From positions 1 through 64,000 of the forward strand of contig CAINDG010000008.1 in NCBI GenBank assembly GCA_903847315.1: a stretch of DNA of 64,000 bases, written 5' to 3'. The notes under the pieces are model-generated. The model ran no database searches and was not told the origin of the DNA. It saw only the letters and a list, made by a program, of their open reading frames with translations. Positions 25,155 through 34,194 of the stretch are shown one piece after another (position 1 is the first letter of the stretch; every line of letters begins with the position of its first letter). The position numbers were made by a program, and so were the translations under genes. The stretch is from an uncultured Planctomycetota bacterium. Lineage in GTDB: Bacteria > Planctomycetota > Phycisphaerae > Sedimentisphaerales > UBA12454.

Positions 25155-25988
25155 TCAATTCATTATTCCTTTTGCGGCAAGTCTTTTTGCGGTCCTCGAT
25201 TCAATTTTCTTGGCGAGTTTGTCTTTGTTAATTGGGATTTGCTGCTGAGCGAGATAAGAGGTCAAAAAACAGGTCCTGTCCTCATCGGTAATGTTTTGGC
25301 GGAACATATTTATCTGGACAAGATTTTTAATCCTCAGCCGGAGAGACAGATTATCGAATTTTTTCGTTCTTTCGTTGTCGAGAAAGATAAAATCATATTT
25401 ATCTTTGGAATCCTTTTTATTAAATAGATTTCTCGACTGCGCTTCGCTGCGCTCGAAATGACAATGAGCGGATTTTACGAGGACATTACCAAGTCTTAAA
25501 TCGCCGTGGAAAATACCCTTGTTGTGCATCAGGCCGATAGTTTGGCCGAATTGCTCAATCAGCGATTGTTTTTCAGAGCCGGATAGTTCGCTGAGCAATT
25601 GCGACAGGGGAGTGCTGTTTTGAACTTCTAATGTTATAAAAAATTTCCTGCCGCAGGCAACGGCAGGGGGAACTAAAAAACCATTTTGTTTTAACATTTG
25701 ACCGGCGTCGAAGGCCTTTTGTGCCCGGGTGAAACAAATAAGGCCTTTTAAAATATCGAGCAAGCCGCGATTGAGATACTGCTTGAGGACGAGATTATAG
25801 ACCTTTGCCCTGAATAAAACACTGAACTTTGAGACAATCGCGAACTTCGAAGACGCGAGTTTGTCAAAAGAACTTCTCTGGCCGTTGGATGTCTTTGCGG
25901 ATGAAGAAACGACAGATTCAAAAGCTGAGGGGAAATCGTCAGCGAGTTTAATTTTCCAGCCGGCTAATTTAATTGTGCTATAAGTCAT
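25155..25988 (-). CDS. LPS/Kdo-kinase-like protein (InaA/KdkA family) with repeat-encoded insert
   Basis: The 277-residue protein resembles small lipopolysaccharide kinases that phosphorylate inner-core sugars. Catalytic features are GIFHGDLRLGNVLV (HxD and downstream Asn) and FIFLDNERTKKF (metal-binding Asp). Between these two motifs sits an extra ~28-residue stretch (CHFERSEAQSRNLFNKK), which is a translated intergenic-type repeat. The lpxI gene lies 6 bp upstream and lpxD before that, which supports a role in lipid A-core modification. Whether the insert harms the fold is not known; the frame and motifs are intact. Confidence 0.78.
   Translation of the reverse strand: MTYSTIKLAGWKIKLADDFPSAFESVVSSSAKTSNGQRSSFDKLASSKFAIVSKFSVLFRAKVYNLVLKQYLNRGLLDILKGLICFTRAQKAFDAGQMLKQNGFLVPPAVACGRKFFITLEVQNSTPLSQLLSELSGSEKQSLIEQFGQTIGLMHNKGIFHGDLRLGNVLVKSAHCHFERSEAQSRNLFNKKDSKDKYDFIFLDNERTKKFDNLSLRLRIKNLVQINMFRQNITDEDRTCFLTSYLAQQQIPINKDKLAKKIESRTAKRLAAKGIMN
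25426..25466. repeat. Dispersed repeat inserted in frame inside the kinase gene
   Basis: AGATTTCTCGACTGCGCTTC through to CGAAATGACAATG. Its reverse complement shares TTGTCATTTCGAGC and GTCGAGAAATCT with the copy at 63141-63184, while the hairpin centre differs. Read on the minus strand it encodes CHFERSEAQSRNL. Confidence 0.8.
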
Positions 25989-25994
25989 ATCAGT

Positions 25995-26831
25995 TTAATA
26001 GCCGAGGACGGCGATATTCAATTTGTTCGCAAGCTCTATTGTCTGCGGCTTGTCGATAATGATGGTTTTGGCCGCCTCGACGACAAGGCAGGAGCCGCCG
26101 TTTTGCGACAGTGCTTTGATTGTATCGGGTCCGACGCAGGGCATATCAAAACGGGCGTCCTGGTCGGGTTTTGAGGCTTTTAAAAGGGTCCAGAAGCCTT
26201 TTTTGCAGGTCTGGCCTGCACGGGCAATCATTTTCTCGGTACCTTCAACGGCCTCGACGGCAATCACGGTTCTTTCCTTGACGGCGATAGCCTGTCCAAT
26301 GCCCATTTGTGCGATTGATTTGAGCAGCGGCCAGCCAAAGTCGATATCCTGCCGAATGTCGGCGGGGGGCTGGGTTTTTGTCATTACGCCTTTATCGGCC
26401 AGATGCTCTTTACAAAATTTTGTCGAGTCCTGCAAAATAACACCTCCGCTTGCAAGCTCATCCGCAATGGCCTGCAGGATAACCTGGTCGCTTTTATTTT
26501 TTTTCCTCAGACGCCAATAGTAAATTCTTATCGCCCGCCAGTCGGGCAGATACTTTAAAATCCGCCAGGGCGTAAAAAGTTTTTCCTTTTGAACTTTGCC
26601 GACCATAATGGCGTCGGTTGCGCCCTGACTTTTTAATTTTCTAATCCAGGCGCCCGGTCGCGCGAGCGGAACCTGAACGTAAAAATCGACTTCATCTGCA
26701 AGGCCGGGGTCAGGATTGTCTCCAAGTCCGGCACATACAACTTTCAGGCCTGCCTGTTTTGCGCCTTGGGCAACGAGAAACGGCAGCCTTCCAGCTCCCG
26801 CTATCAGACCTATTATTTTTTTTTCATTCAT
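25995..26831 (-). CDS. lpxI: UDP-2,3-diacylglucosamine pyrophosphatase LpxI
   Basis: The 278-residue protein matches LpxI (DUF1009), which hydrolyses UDP-2,3-diacylglucosamine to lipid X in lipid A synthesis in bacteria lacking LpxH. It begins KKIIGLIAGAGRLPFLVA and has the C-terminal AVKERTVIAVEAVEGTEKMI and GGSCLVVEAAKTIIIDKP motifs. Start M7 of the longest frame (26831) is preferred. Its ATG overlaps the end of lpxD by 8 bp, which suggests coupled translation. The neighbour lpxD catalyses an earlier step, so the pair supports a lipid A-containing outer membrane. Confidence 0.93.
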   Translation of the reverse strand: MNEKKIIGLIAGAGRLPFLVAQGAKQAGLKVVCAGLGDNPDPGLADEVDFYVQVPLARPGAWIRKLKSQGATDAIMVGKVQKEKLFTPWRILKYLPDWRAIRIYYWRLRKKNKSDQVILQAIADELASGGVILQDSTKFCKEHLADKGVMTKTQPPADIRQDIDFGWPLLKSIAQMGIGQAIAVKERTVIAVEAVEGTEKMIARAGQTCKKGFWTLLKASKPDQDARFDMPCVGPDTIKALSQNGGSCLVVEAAKTIIIDKPQTIELANKLNIAVLGY

Positions 26832-27840
26832 TCTTAGAGGATTTTTCAAGGCGACTAATTGCCTTTTTCATTTCCGGCAGGTCTTCAATAAGACTGTAGG
26901 CACGTTTTGCTTTCGCAGCATCGATGGCCGGGGCGCCGACGACAGACTGGCCATCGGGAATATCATTTATTACACCCGCCTGAGCGGCAATCATGACGCA
27001 ATTTCCGATTTTAATGTGTCCGACAATACCGGCCTGAGCGGCAATGACGCAGTGATGGCCGATTGTCGTAGAGCCGGCAACGCCAATATGGCTGACGAAC
27101 AGACAGTGGGGGCCGATTTTTGCGCCGTGGCCGATATTGATAAGGTCGCCGAATTTGCAGCCTGCGCCGATAATCGTATCGTCAATAGCACCGCGCTGAA
27201 TACTGCAATTTGCGCCGATTTCAACATCGTCTTCGATAATAACTTTTCCGATCTGCGGAATTTTGTGATGCTTGCCTTTGTATGTCGCGTAGCCGTAGCC
27301 GTCTTTGCCGATTGATGAATTAGAATTAATGATGACGTTGTTGCCGAGCGTACAGCCGTCGTAAATTACTGCATTCGGATATAGAATGCAGTTGCTTCCG
27401 ATTTTTGAATCGGAGCCGACGAACGCGCCGGGATAGATAACCGTGTTTTCACCAATAACAGCGTTATCGCATACGGTTGCGAAATCGTAAATGTTGCAGC
27501 CTTTACCAATGCGGGCTGTTTCGGCAATCGAGGCTTTTTTCGAGATGCCGGTTTGTTTGTGCTGCCTGTGGCCGTAAAGAAGGATAGTGATTTGAGCATA
27601 GGCGTAATACGGGTCTTCAGTAATAAGCAGCGAGGCAGGGCAGGGAACGTCTTTGCCGACAATTACGGCGCCGGCTTTAGTGGTCGCAACGGCCTTTGCG
27701 TATTTCGGATTGGCAAGGAAACTTATGTCTGAAGAGGTCGCGTTTTCAAGGGTCGCGACGGAAGAAATTTTTATTTGCGCATCGCCCTTGACCTTACCGC
27801 TAACGTACTGAGCCAGTTGTTCTAATGTTTTTGTGGGCAT
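26824..27840 (-). CDS. lpxD: UDP-3-O-acylglucosamine N-acyltransferase LpxD
   Basis: The 338-residue enzyme adds the N-linked acyl chain to UDP-3-O-acylglucosamine in lipid A synthesis. It has an N-terminal uridine-binding domain (ISSVATLENATSSDISFLAN), a left-handed beta helix of hexapeptide repeats (IGKGCNIYDFATVCDNAVIG onward) with the catalytic His in the IGHGAKIGPHCLFVSHIGV stretch, and a C-terminal helix. Length is normal. The heptosyltransferase gene lies 58 bp upstream in the same direction. Confidence 0.95.
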   Translation of the reverse strand: MPTKTLEQLAQYVSGKVKGDAQIKISSVATLENATSSDISFLANPKYAKAVATTKAGAVIVGKDVPCPASLLITEDPYYAYAQITILLYGHRQHKQTGISKKASIAETARIGKGCNIYDFATVCDNAVIGENTVIYPGAFVGSDSKIGSNCILYPNAVIYDGCTLGNNVIINSNSSIGKDGYGYATYKGKHHKIPQIGKVIIEDDVEIGANCSIQRGAIDDTIIGAGCKFGDLINIGHGAKIGPHCLFVSHIGVAGSTTIGHHCVIAAQAGIVGHIKIGNCVMIAAQAGVINDIPDGQSVVGAPAIDAAKAKRAYSLIEDLPEMKKAISRLEKSSKNE

Positions 27841-27898
27841 TTGTTGTCTTTATATCCTTTGATTTAAACAAATCATTATAACGCTTAGATATTGCAGG

Positions 27899-28972
27899 TC
27901 AAGAACTTAAGAATTTAAGGACTGCCCGGCTGACTTGACTGACTGCATCCGGAGAGGGGTTTTGGAAGTCCGAATCGTCAAATTTGAAGGCTTTTACCTT
28001 CGGGCCTGCGGGAGAATAAATTCGCGGATTAGTCGGGCCGAAGCAGGTAATCGCAGGAATACCAGATGCCGATGCGATGTGCGCAATGCCGCTGTCGTTG
28101 CCGATAAAACAGCCGGCGCAGCAGAGGAGCTGGAATGTCCGGGTAAGCGAGGTTTCTGAAATTACCGGCGCCAGGGCGGACAATCTATCGATGGTCTTTC
28201 TGTTAAAACGCTCCTGTTCGGCCGGCCCGAGCAGGAAAATTACGCCTGCCCCGACATCGAGCAGTTCTTCGGCTAATAGATAGAAGTTGTCGATGTGCCA
28301 GCATTTTTTAATGCCGCCGCTGCCGGGATGAATTATTACCGGCTTTTTATTTTTCTTTAAGCCGAGCGAGTCAAGAATAGACTTGCCCGCAGAGAAGTCG
28401 GACTTGAGCGGTTTGAGGTATTTTTTCTTATGGGCGGCCGAACGTGCCGATGAGCGGCGATGTTTGTGGTCGGGATAAGAATCGATAATAGAATCAATGT
28501 AAAATTTAGTTATATGATGTTTGTAATCGGCAGGCGGTTTGAGCTGAAGGGCGAGGACATCAACCTGATTGCTGCAGTTGGCAGTGAAAGCGAGGTTATA
28601 CTCAAAATCGTCGCCTGCCTGTCCCAAAAAGGTAAAGATATACGGATAACCGGCGAAGGCGGCTATGAGCGAGTCGTTCTCCCGAACGTCGAATTTTTTT
28701 CTGTCGATAAAAAGTCTGTGCAAATCGATGGAGTCGAGGTCTTTTATGCTGTCGATACAGGTTCTTGCGGGGAAATATTCCATATAATTACTTCTGCCGA
28801 GCATAGTTATCGAGCCGATATTGAAGGTTTTTTTGATAAACTCTGCTATCGGCAGTGTAAGAACACAATCGCCTATCGCGCCGGGCTGGATTATCAGGGC
28901 ACGGTTCGAGAGCCTGTGAGCTTTTGCCTCAGCAGAAGACAGGATTTTAAAAATATCTTGTTGTTTGTCCAT
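27899..28972 (-). CDS. Glycosyltransferase family 9 (heptosyltransferase-like)
   Basis: The 357-residue protein resembles LPS heptosyltransferases of GT9. The N-terminal domain has RALIIQPGAIGDCVLTLP. The C-terminal nucleotide-sugar domain has VIIHPGSGGIKKCWHIDNF and the conserved GNDSGIAHIASASGIPAI with FGPTNPRIYSP. Donor and acceptor sugars cannot be told from the sequence. Location between mnmA (sharing 1 bp) and lpxD supports LPS core assembly. A basic insert near residues 170-185 (HKHRRSSARSAAHKKK) is unusual but not disruptive. Confidence 0.88.
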   Translation of the reverse strand: MDKQQDIFKILSSAEAKAHRLSNRALIIQPGAIGDCVLTLPIAEFIKKTFNIGSITMLGRSNYMEYFPARTCIDSIKDLDSIDLHRLFIDRKKFDVRENDSLIAAFAGYPYIFTFLGQAGDDFEYNLAFTANCSNQVDVLALQLKPPADYKHHITKFYIDSIIDSYPDHKHRRSSARSAAHKKKYLKPLKSDFSAGKSILDSLGLKKNKKPVIIHPGSGGIKKCWHIDNFYLLAEELLDVGAGVIFLLGPAEQERFNRKTIDRLSALAPVISETSLTRTFQLLCCAGCFIGNDSGIAHIASASGIPAITCFGPTNPRIYSPAGPKVKAFKFDDSDFQNPSPDAVSQVSRAVLKFLSS

Positions 28973-30039
28973 TAGTCTATTGTCCGGTCAATCCATGCGC
29001 CGCCTGCGACTTTAAGGCCTGCGGGCGAGTCAATATAAAAAACCGCGGTCTGGCCGGGCGTTATCGCACGCAGCGGCTGGTCGAATATAATCTTAACCGA
29101 ATTTTGCTGCGGGTAAACCATTCCATTTACCGGCTTGTGATTATACCTGATTTTGATTTTCGCGGCAAACGGCTGCTGCGGCAGGTCGATGAGCCAATTC
29201 GGATTCGAGGCAAGAAGCGATTTGTGGACAAGGTCTTCGGATGGGCCGAGAGTAACGGTATTAGTTTCGCTATCGAGTTTTGTAACATACCAGGGCACGC
29301 CCATAGCGACCTTTACGCCTCTTCGCTGGCCGATTGTAAAATGATGAATGCCGGTGTGAGTGCCGAGGATTTTGCCGCTGCTGTCGATGATATTGCCTTG
29401 TTTGGCGATGTCCGGGCAGAGCTCTTCAAGTTTGCCGGCGTAATCATTGTCCGGAATGAAGCAAATTTCCTGCGAATCAGGTTTGGAGCTGACGGACAGG
29501 CCGAGTTTTTCCGCCAGACTGCGGGTATGGCTTTTGTCAAAATCGCTGAGCGGGAAAAGTATATAGGGCAGGACAGAGCGGTTAATCATCGCAAGGGCAT
29601 AGGACTGGTCTTTTGCGGTATTGGCTGCGGCGTAAAGAGCGGAGCCGGCATCGTCCTGACGAATCGCGGCGTAATGACCTGTGGCCATAAAGTCGGCGCC
29701 TTTGCTTTTGGCGTAGTCGAAGAGTTTGCCGAACTTGATATGGCGATTGCAGAAAACACAGGGGTTTGGGGTCCTGGCCTGCTTATACTCGCCGCAGAAA
29801 TAACCAAGGACTGTCCTGAAGTCGTTTCTTAAGTCCAGCGATTCAAATTTTATGCCGAGATATTTGGCGACAGCCTGCGCATCGTCACAATGCTGCTGTG
29901 CATTGTCGTGGACTATCATAAAAATGCCGGTGCAGTCGCATCCTGCCTCTATGAGCAAAGCGGCACAAGTAGAACTGTCAACGCCGCCGCTCATCGCGAC
30001 GAATACCTTTTTGCCTTTTATAGACTTTGTATTATCCAA
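28972..30039 (-). CDS. mnmA: tRNA 2-thiouridylase MnmA
   Basis: The 355-residue enzyme thiolates U34 of tRNA-Lys, -Glu and -Gln. The N-terminal PP-loop FVAMSGGVDSSTCAALL binds ATP. The two catalytic Cys are in NPCVFCNRHIKFG and DSQEICFIPD. GHYAAI and the C-terminal beta barrel are also present. Length is normal. The stop overlaps the next gene's start by one base. The upstream AsmA-like gene is 17 bp away. Regulation is probably that of the long operon-like run. Confidence 0.96.
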   Translation of the reverse strand: MDNTKSIKGKKVFVAMSGGVDSSTCAALLIEAGCDCTGIFMIVHDNAQQHCDDAQAVAKYLGIKFESLDLRNDFRTVLGYFCGEYKQARTPNPCVFCNRHIKFGKLFDYAKSKGADFMATGHYAAIRQDDAGSALYAAANTAKDQSYALAMINRSVLPYILFPLSDFDKSHTRSLAEKLGLSVSSKPDSQEICFIPDNDYAGKLEELCPDIAKQGNIIDSSGKILGTHTGIHHFTIGQRRGVKVAMGVPWYVTKLDSETNTVTLGPSEDLVHKSLLASNPNWLIDLPQQPFAAKIKIRYNHKPVNGMVYPQQNSVKIIFDQPLRAITPGQTAVFYIDSPAGLKVAGGAWIDRTID

Positions 30040-30056
30040 GCCGGTGCACAGCGATT

Positions 30057-30899
30057 TTAGTTTTTCTTCTTTTCAAACAATCCTTTGAGCTTATTTGTCA
30101 CATCCTGTGTTCCTTGGTCTGTAGAGTTGCCTGCGGGTTTGTCTGCAGGTTTTAAAAGCCCTTTCATGGTTTCGGTGGCCGATTCAAGCGTTTTTCCTAC
30201 ATTCTGCTGAATGGAACCAGTTAAATCTGACGGGAAGATGCCGGCGCCTTTAGTCGCGATTTCGCTTGAAATCGCTGCGAAAATTTTGCCGACAACCTCG
30301 CCGAGCGATGATTTTTTGCCGCCTAAATCAGACATATGCATTGATGGGATTTTTAAAGTTAAAGCATCAGATTTGCCGGGTACAGGAAGAAGTTTTGCGG
30401 TTACACCAATATTTTTCAAATTGACATTTGAAATGTGAACGCTCTTGGCGTTTTTCGCGGGCTCTGTAGTCTTAGTCTCGGTTTGCTGCGGCTTTGGCAT
30501 CGATTTGAGCATATCGCTAACGTTGTTCGTAAGGCCTTTCTGCTCGATTACTATAGAAACGCCGTCAATCGTAATATCCTTGATTTCGATTGGATTGCTT
30601 AAAAGCCCACCGATACTGGTTGTTACCGAAATTGAGTTTGCTTCGAAAACATGCTTATACTGGTATCCGGGCGGGTTGCTTATTTTAAGATTGGAAATCG
30701 TAACATTGCCTGAAAGAAAGCTCAGGCTCACCTTTGATGCTGAGGCGTCGACGTTGAGCTGCTTTGCAATCGCGGATTGAATAGCATACTTGAGCATACC
30801 ATCGATGGAAACAAATCCGATAATCACCACAAGAAAAATTACTACAATTACAGCGATGAAAATGTTCGTGCCATGACTTTTTTTGGTTTTTTCGGCCAT
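30057..30899 (-). CDS. AsmA-like membrane-anchored protein
   Basis: The 280-residue protein has an N-terminal membrane anchor (FIAVIVVIFLVVIIGFVSID) followed by AsmA/DUF748-like beta repeats, for example VSLSFLSGNVTISNLKISNP and IEIKDITIDGVSIVIEQ. The C-terminal third is low-complexity with Lys, Thr and Asn. AsmA-like proteins, in longer forms, are thought to move phospholipid between membranes. This one is short and probably faces the periplasm. Its role is unknown. It sits between mnmA and a TPR gene in the minus-strand run. Confidence 0.78.
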   Translation of the reverse strand: MAEKTKKSHGTNIFIAVIVVIFLVVIIGFVSIDGMLKYAIQSAIAKQLNVDASASKVSLSFLSGNVTISNLKISNPPGYQYKHVFEANSISVTTSIGGLLSNPIEIKDITIDGVSIVIEQKGLTNNVSDMLKSMPKPQQTETKTTEPAKNAKSVHISNVNLKNIGVTAKLLPVPGKSDALTLKIPSMHMSDLGGKKSSLGEVVGKIFAAISSEIATKGAGIFPSDLTGSIQQNVGKTLESATETMKGLLKPADKPAGNSTDQGTQDVTNKLKGLFEKKKN

Positions 30900-30921
30900 T
30901 TTAGTTCCCTTCAGACAAAAA

Positions 30922-32616
30922 TTATGGGGTATAGTTTTCCTTAACGATTTTATTCAACTGATTTAAGAAATTTTCATCGACCTTGAAACCCTGCTGCTGA
31001 GCGATTTTGGCGTGGTTAAGGGCCTGCTGATAGCGGTTGAGCATATATAAAGTGATTGCAAGATTGTTGTGCGCAGCGGAATAGTTCCAGCGAAGTTCGA
31101 TGGTTTTTAAATAATACTCTTTCGCTTCTTCATATTTTTTCAGATCCGAATACGCGACGCCCAGATTGAAATAAAGGTCTGCATTTTTCGGGTCGAATTT
31201 TACCGCGGCTTGGTAGTTCTCAATGGCAAGGTCATAAAGTTTTCGGTTCATATAAGCATTGGCCAGATTATGATAGGCGGCAAACATATTAGGGTCGGAT
31301 TTTACGGCATTTTCATAGGACTGAATTTCTTCATCCGTCCGGCCGAGCTTATTATAAACAAGACCAAGGCCCAGATGCGCCCTGGCATTGAACGGCCCAT
31401 AGTATACAGCCGTTCGAAACTGCTCGACAGCCTCATTGTACATCTCTTTCTGAAGATACACATAGCCCAGACCACTGGCAGCCTCGACAGAATTAGTTTT
31501 GATGATAAGGGCGTGCCTGTAATTTGAGACAGCCTCATCCAATTGCCCATTGTCCTGATATATACCGGCCAGAGATATATAGATATCGACATCGTGGGCA
31601 TTGACGTCGGCTGCTTTTTTGAGCATCGCTATGGCTTTTTCGGTAAGACCTTTGGCGTTGTACGCATCCGCAAGACCTTTATAAATTTCAGCGTAGTTGG
31701 GGTCAAGCTCAAGAGCGATGTTGTAATTTTTGATGGCCGTGTCAAGGAGACCTTTTTTCCTGTAGGCGTTGGCGAGATTGTGATATGTTTTTCCCTCGGT
31801 TGAATTTATTTTCAGGGCGATTTCGTACTGCTCAATCGCCAAATCCGTCATATTCTTTCTGAGATAAATATTGCCAAGATTTGTTCTGGCTTCGGCCAGC
31901 GCAGGATTGAGAGCGACGGACAGCCGCTGATAATAAAAGGCATTTTCTATCTGGCCGCGATTGTAATAGCTGTTGGCCAGATTGTTAAAAAAACAGCCGA
32001 TAGTTTCTTTTTTGGTCAGGCTGCGAAGGTAAACGCCGGTATTATCAGGTATTTTAAATTCACTCATATAATGCTTGTCAGGCGGGCTGACTCCATTCTG
32101 AGTGGTTTCGATATTAAACGAATTGCCTTTACCCTGGTACCGGACGAAAAAATGACCCGGAGCGACTACGCCGTACAATGGCAGATTGAGCCTTTCGCCG
32201 ACGGAAAGATACAGCACAGACAGGCTAAGGCAATATCCTCTTTTGTTGTCGATAACAGTATTAAGAAAAAGGTCGTCGGGATTATCGGCGTTATCGACGG
32301 GCTTAAATCCTAATTCTGTGAATAAAACTTTATTTATTGCTTCTACCGTTCTGCGAGGGTTCGAGGAAGACGGGGCAAGTTTACGTACCTGTGCGGCGAT
32401 ATCGTCAATTTTGTCGAGATAGGAGTCGATATCAATCCGGTTATCCCATCTTTTGCTGACCAGCAGAACACTTGCCGCGAGGTCTATCTGGTCATCGTCA
32501 AGTTTCAGTACCTCTTCAATGGAATTGGGATAATATCCTGACTGGCCGGCACTCCAGGACGGGGCCGCAAGCAGACAAGCCGTAATCAAAACTAAAGAAC
32601 CAAATATTGTTTTCAT
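30922..32616 (-). CDS. Exported TPR protein with transglutaminase-like N-terminal domain
   Basis: The 564-residue protein has a signal peptide (residues ~1-23). Residues ~40-200 look like the SirB1/transglutaminase-like domain, with GYCLSLSVLYL (Cys), GHFFVRYQGK (His) and the NIETT segment. From about residue 205 there are ten or so TPR units at 34-residue spacing (for example EIALKINSTEGKTYHNLANA). It is probably periplasmic, assembling a complex. Whether the N-terminal domain is enzymatic is open. The start overlaps the DUF167 stop by 4 bp. Confidence 0.85.
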   Translation of the reverse strand: MKTIFGSLVLITACLLAAPSWSAGQSGYYPNSIEEVLKLDDDQIDLAASVLLVSKRWDNRIDIDSYLDKIDDIAAQVRKLAPSSSNPRRTVEAINKVLFTELGFKPVDNADNPDDLFLNTVIDNKRGYCLSLSVLYLSVGERLNLPLYGVVAPGHFFVRYQGKGNSFNIETTQNGVSPPDKHYMSEFKIPDNTGVYLRSLTKKETIGCFFNNLANSYYNRGQIENAFYYQRLSVALNPALAEARTNLGNIYLRKNMTDLAIEQYEIALKINSTEGKTYHNLANAYRKKGLLDTAIKNYNIALELDPNYAEIYKGLADAYNAKGLTEKAIAMLKKAADVNAHDVDIYISLAGIYQDNGQLDEAVSNYRHALIIKTNSVEAASGLGYVYLQKEMYNEAVEQFRTAVYYGPFNARAHLGLGLVYNKLGRTDEEIQSYENAVKSDPNMFAAYHNLANAYMNRKLYDLAIENYQAAVKFDPKNADLYFNLGVAYSDLKKYEEAKEYYLKTIELRWNYSAAHNNLAITLYMLNRYQQALNHAKIAQQQGFKVDENFLNQLNKIVKENYTP

Positions 32617-32918
32617 TTGCTCTCACTCAAAATTGCGATGATGTTTTCCTGCGTTATATTTTTTACAGACACCTGTTTTACCTTTGCCGTCAGACCCGTA
32701 ATAATAGTTATTTGCGATTTCGGGACGTTTAATTTTTCCGAAAGGAAATTGACAAGAGCTTGATTGGCCTTGCCTTTTTCCGGAACGGCGGAAAGCTTGA
32801 CTTTTAACATACCATTATAAATTCCCGCTATCGCTGTTTTGCTGCTGCGGGGGACGACCTTTACGCTAAAGAGCAATCGGCCGTCTTTGCAGATAGTATT
32901 CAGGGTATTCTCAGACAT
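32613..32918 (-). CDS. DUF167 (YggU) family protein
   Basis: The 101-residue protein shows the DUF167/YggU pattern: KVVPRSSKTAIAG, KVKLSAVPEKGKANQALVNF and IITGLTAKVKQVSV. The family is widespread, small and soluble. Its function is not established. It overlaps both neighbours (8 bp upstream, 4 bp downstream), so translation is probably coupled. Confidence 0.92.
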   Translation of the reverse strand: MSENTLNTICKDGRLLFSVKVVPRSSKTAIAGIYNGMLKVKLSAVPEKGKANQALVNFLSEKLNVPKSQITIITGLTAKVKQVSVKNITQENIIAILSESK

Positions 32919-33219
32919 CTAAGCCGTATTCCCTGATGTTTCTGCCGACAGCGGCCTGAATATAGCGTTCAACCTGCGAGGCAAGCTCACTAACCTCGTT
33001 TATTTGGAAATCCTCATAATGGCCGGGCACAAATTCGCCGTTCAGCGCTTTTTTGAAAATCTTAACCCTTATCACAGGGCAGTTGATGTCTTTTTTGCTG
33101 AAATCGGAGTTTTGATGCTCTGTAAGCTCAACCCGCCAGTCTTCGCTAATGAAAACCAGAGCTCTGCCCGTAAAAACAGAGGCTGGAAAATATTCGTAAA
33201 GTGATTTAAGTATATCCAT
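32911..33219 (-). CDS. Conserved small protein of unknown function
   Basis: The 102-residue protein begins MDILKSLYEYFPASVFTGRA and is mixed alpha/beta with no motif I recognise. It overlaps the DUF167 gene by 8 bp and lies 36 bp downstream of pyrD, all on the same strand, which supports a real gene. No membrane segment or signal peptide is seen. Confidence 0.7.
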   Translation of the reverse strand: MDILKSLYEYFPASVFTGRALVFISEDWRVELTEHQNSDFSKKDINCPVIRVKIFKKALNGEFVPGHYEDFQINEVSELASQVERYIQAAVGRNIREYGLDV

Positions 33220-33255
33220 TTTTATCGCCGAAAGTATTATAGCTTTTCGATATTA

Positions 33256-34194
33256 TTATTTCAAGCTGCCGATAAGCTCGGCAAGGGAAATTTTATGTTT
33301 CAAACAATATGTTTTTATTCCTTCCATAATTTTAACCGCACAATCCGGATAAATGAAACCGGCAGTGCCTATCGTAACGGCAGTCGCCCCGGCAATAATA
33401 AACTCAATGGCATCTGAAGCGGTTCTTATACCGCCGCCGCCGATTATGGGGACGCCGGCCGGTTTACCGACTTCGTTAAAGACTTTGTTCACAAGATAAA
33501 CCGCTATCGGCTTTATCGCAGGGCCTGAAAGACCGCCTGTGCGATTGGCCAGAACTGGGCGTTTAGTCTCAATGTCGATAACCATTGCGGTAAAGGTGTT
33601 AATCAGACTGAGCGCATCGGCGCCGCAATCAACGGCTGCGCGGGCAATGACGCTGATATCGGTTACGTTTGGCGTAAGTTTGACGATGAGAATTTTGTCC
33701 CTGACGACTTTTTTTACCTCGGTGGTAATCTGGCGGACAAGAGCAGGGTCGGTGCCGAAGGTTATGCCTCCCTGTTTGACGTTGGGGCAGCTTATATTCA
33801 GCTCCAGACCTGCTATTCGAGGACATTGCGACAACTTTTCAGCGACGGCAACATATTCATCAATGGTCTGGCCGGCAATGTTCACAAAGAATGGAGTTTT
33901 GTATCGCGCCATCATCAGGATTTTTTCCTGTATAAATTTTTCCACGCCGATGTTGGCAAGTCCGATGGCGTTGAGCATACCTGAATCTGTTTCGACAATC
34001 CGGGGAACATCGTTGCCCAGCCGAGGTTTGAGTGTAATGCTTTTTGTAATAAAGCCGCCGAGCAGGTTTATATCCATAAAATCGTCAAGCTCGTCTGCGT
34101 AACCGCACGTTCCCGATGCCGTTATCAGCGGGTTTTTGAGTTTGACCGAACCCAAACTAACCGAAAGGTCTATATCTTTATTTTTTATTCCCAT
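33256..34194 (-). CDS. pyrD: Dihydroorotate dehydrogenase, type 1B catalytic subunit
   Basis: The 312-residue FMN enzyme oxidises dihydroorotate to orotate in pyrimidine synthesis. Family features: PLITASGTCGYADE, ELNISCPNVKQGG (the Cys general base of class 1 in the loop region), ILIVKLTPNVTD, GGLSGPAIKPIA and GGGGIRTASDAIEFIIAGA. Type 1B works with PyrK, whose gene lies just upstream and overlaps by 10 bp. It transfers electrons to NAD+, as fits an anaerobe. Confidence 0.96.
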   Translation of the reverse strand: MGIKNKDIDLSVSLGSVKLKNPLITASGTCGYADELDDFMDINLLGGFITKSITLKPRLGNDVPRIVETDSGMLNAIGLANIGVEKFIQEKILMMARYKTPFFVNIAGQTIDEYVAVAEKLSQCPRIAGLELNISCPNVKQGGITFGTDPALVRQITTEVKKVVRDKILIVKLTPNVTDISVIARAAVDCGADALSLINTFTAMVIDIETKRPVLANRTGGLSGPAIKPIAVYLVNKVFNEVGKPAGVPIIGGGGIRTASDAIEFIIAGATAVTIGTAGFIYPDCAVKIMEGIKTYCLKHKISLAELIGSLK

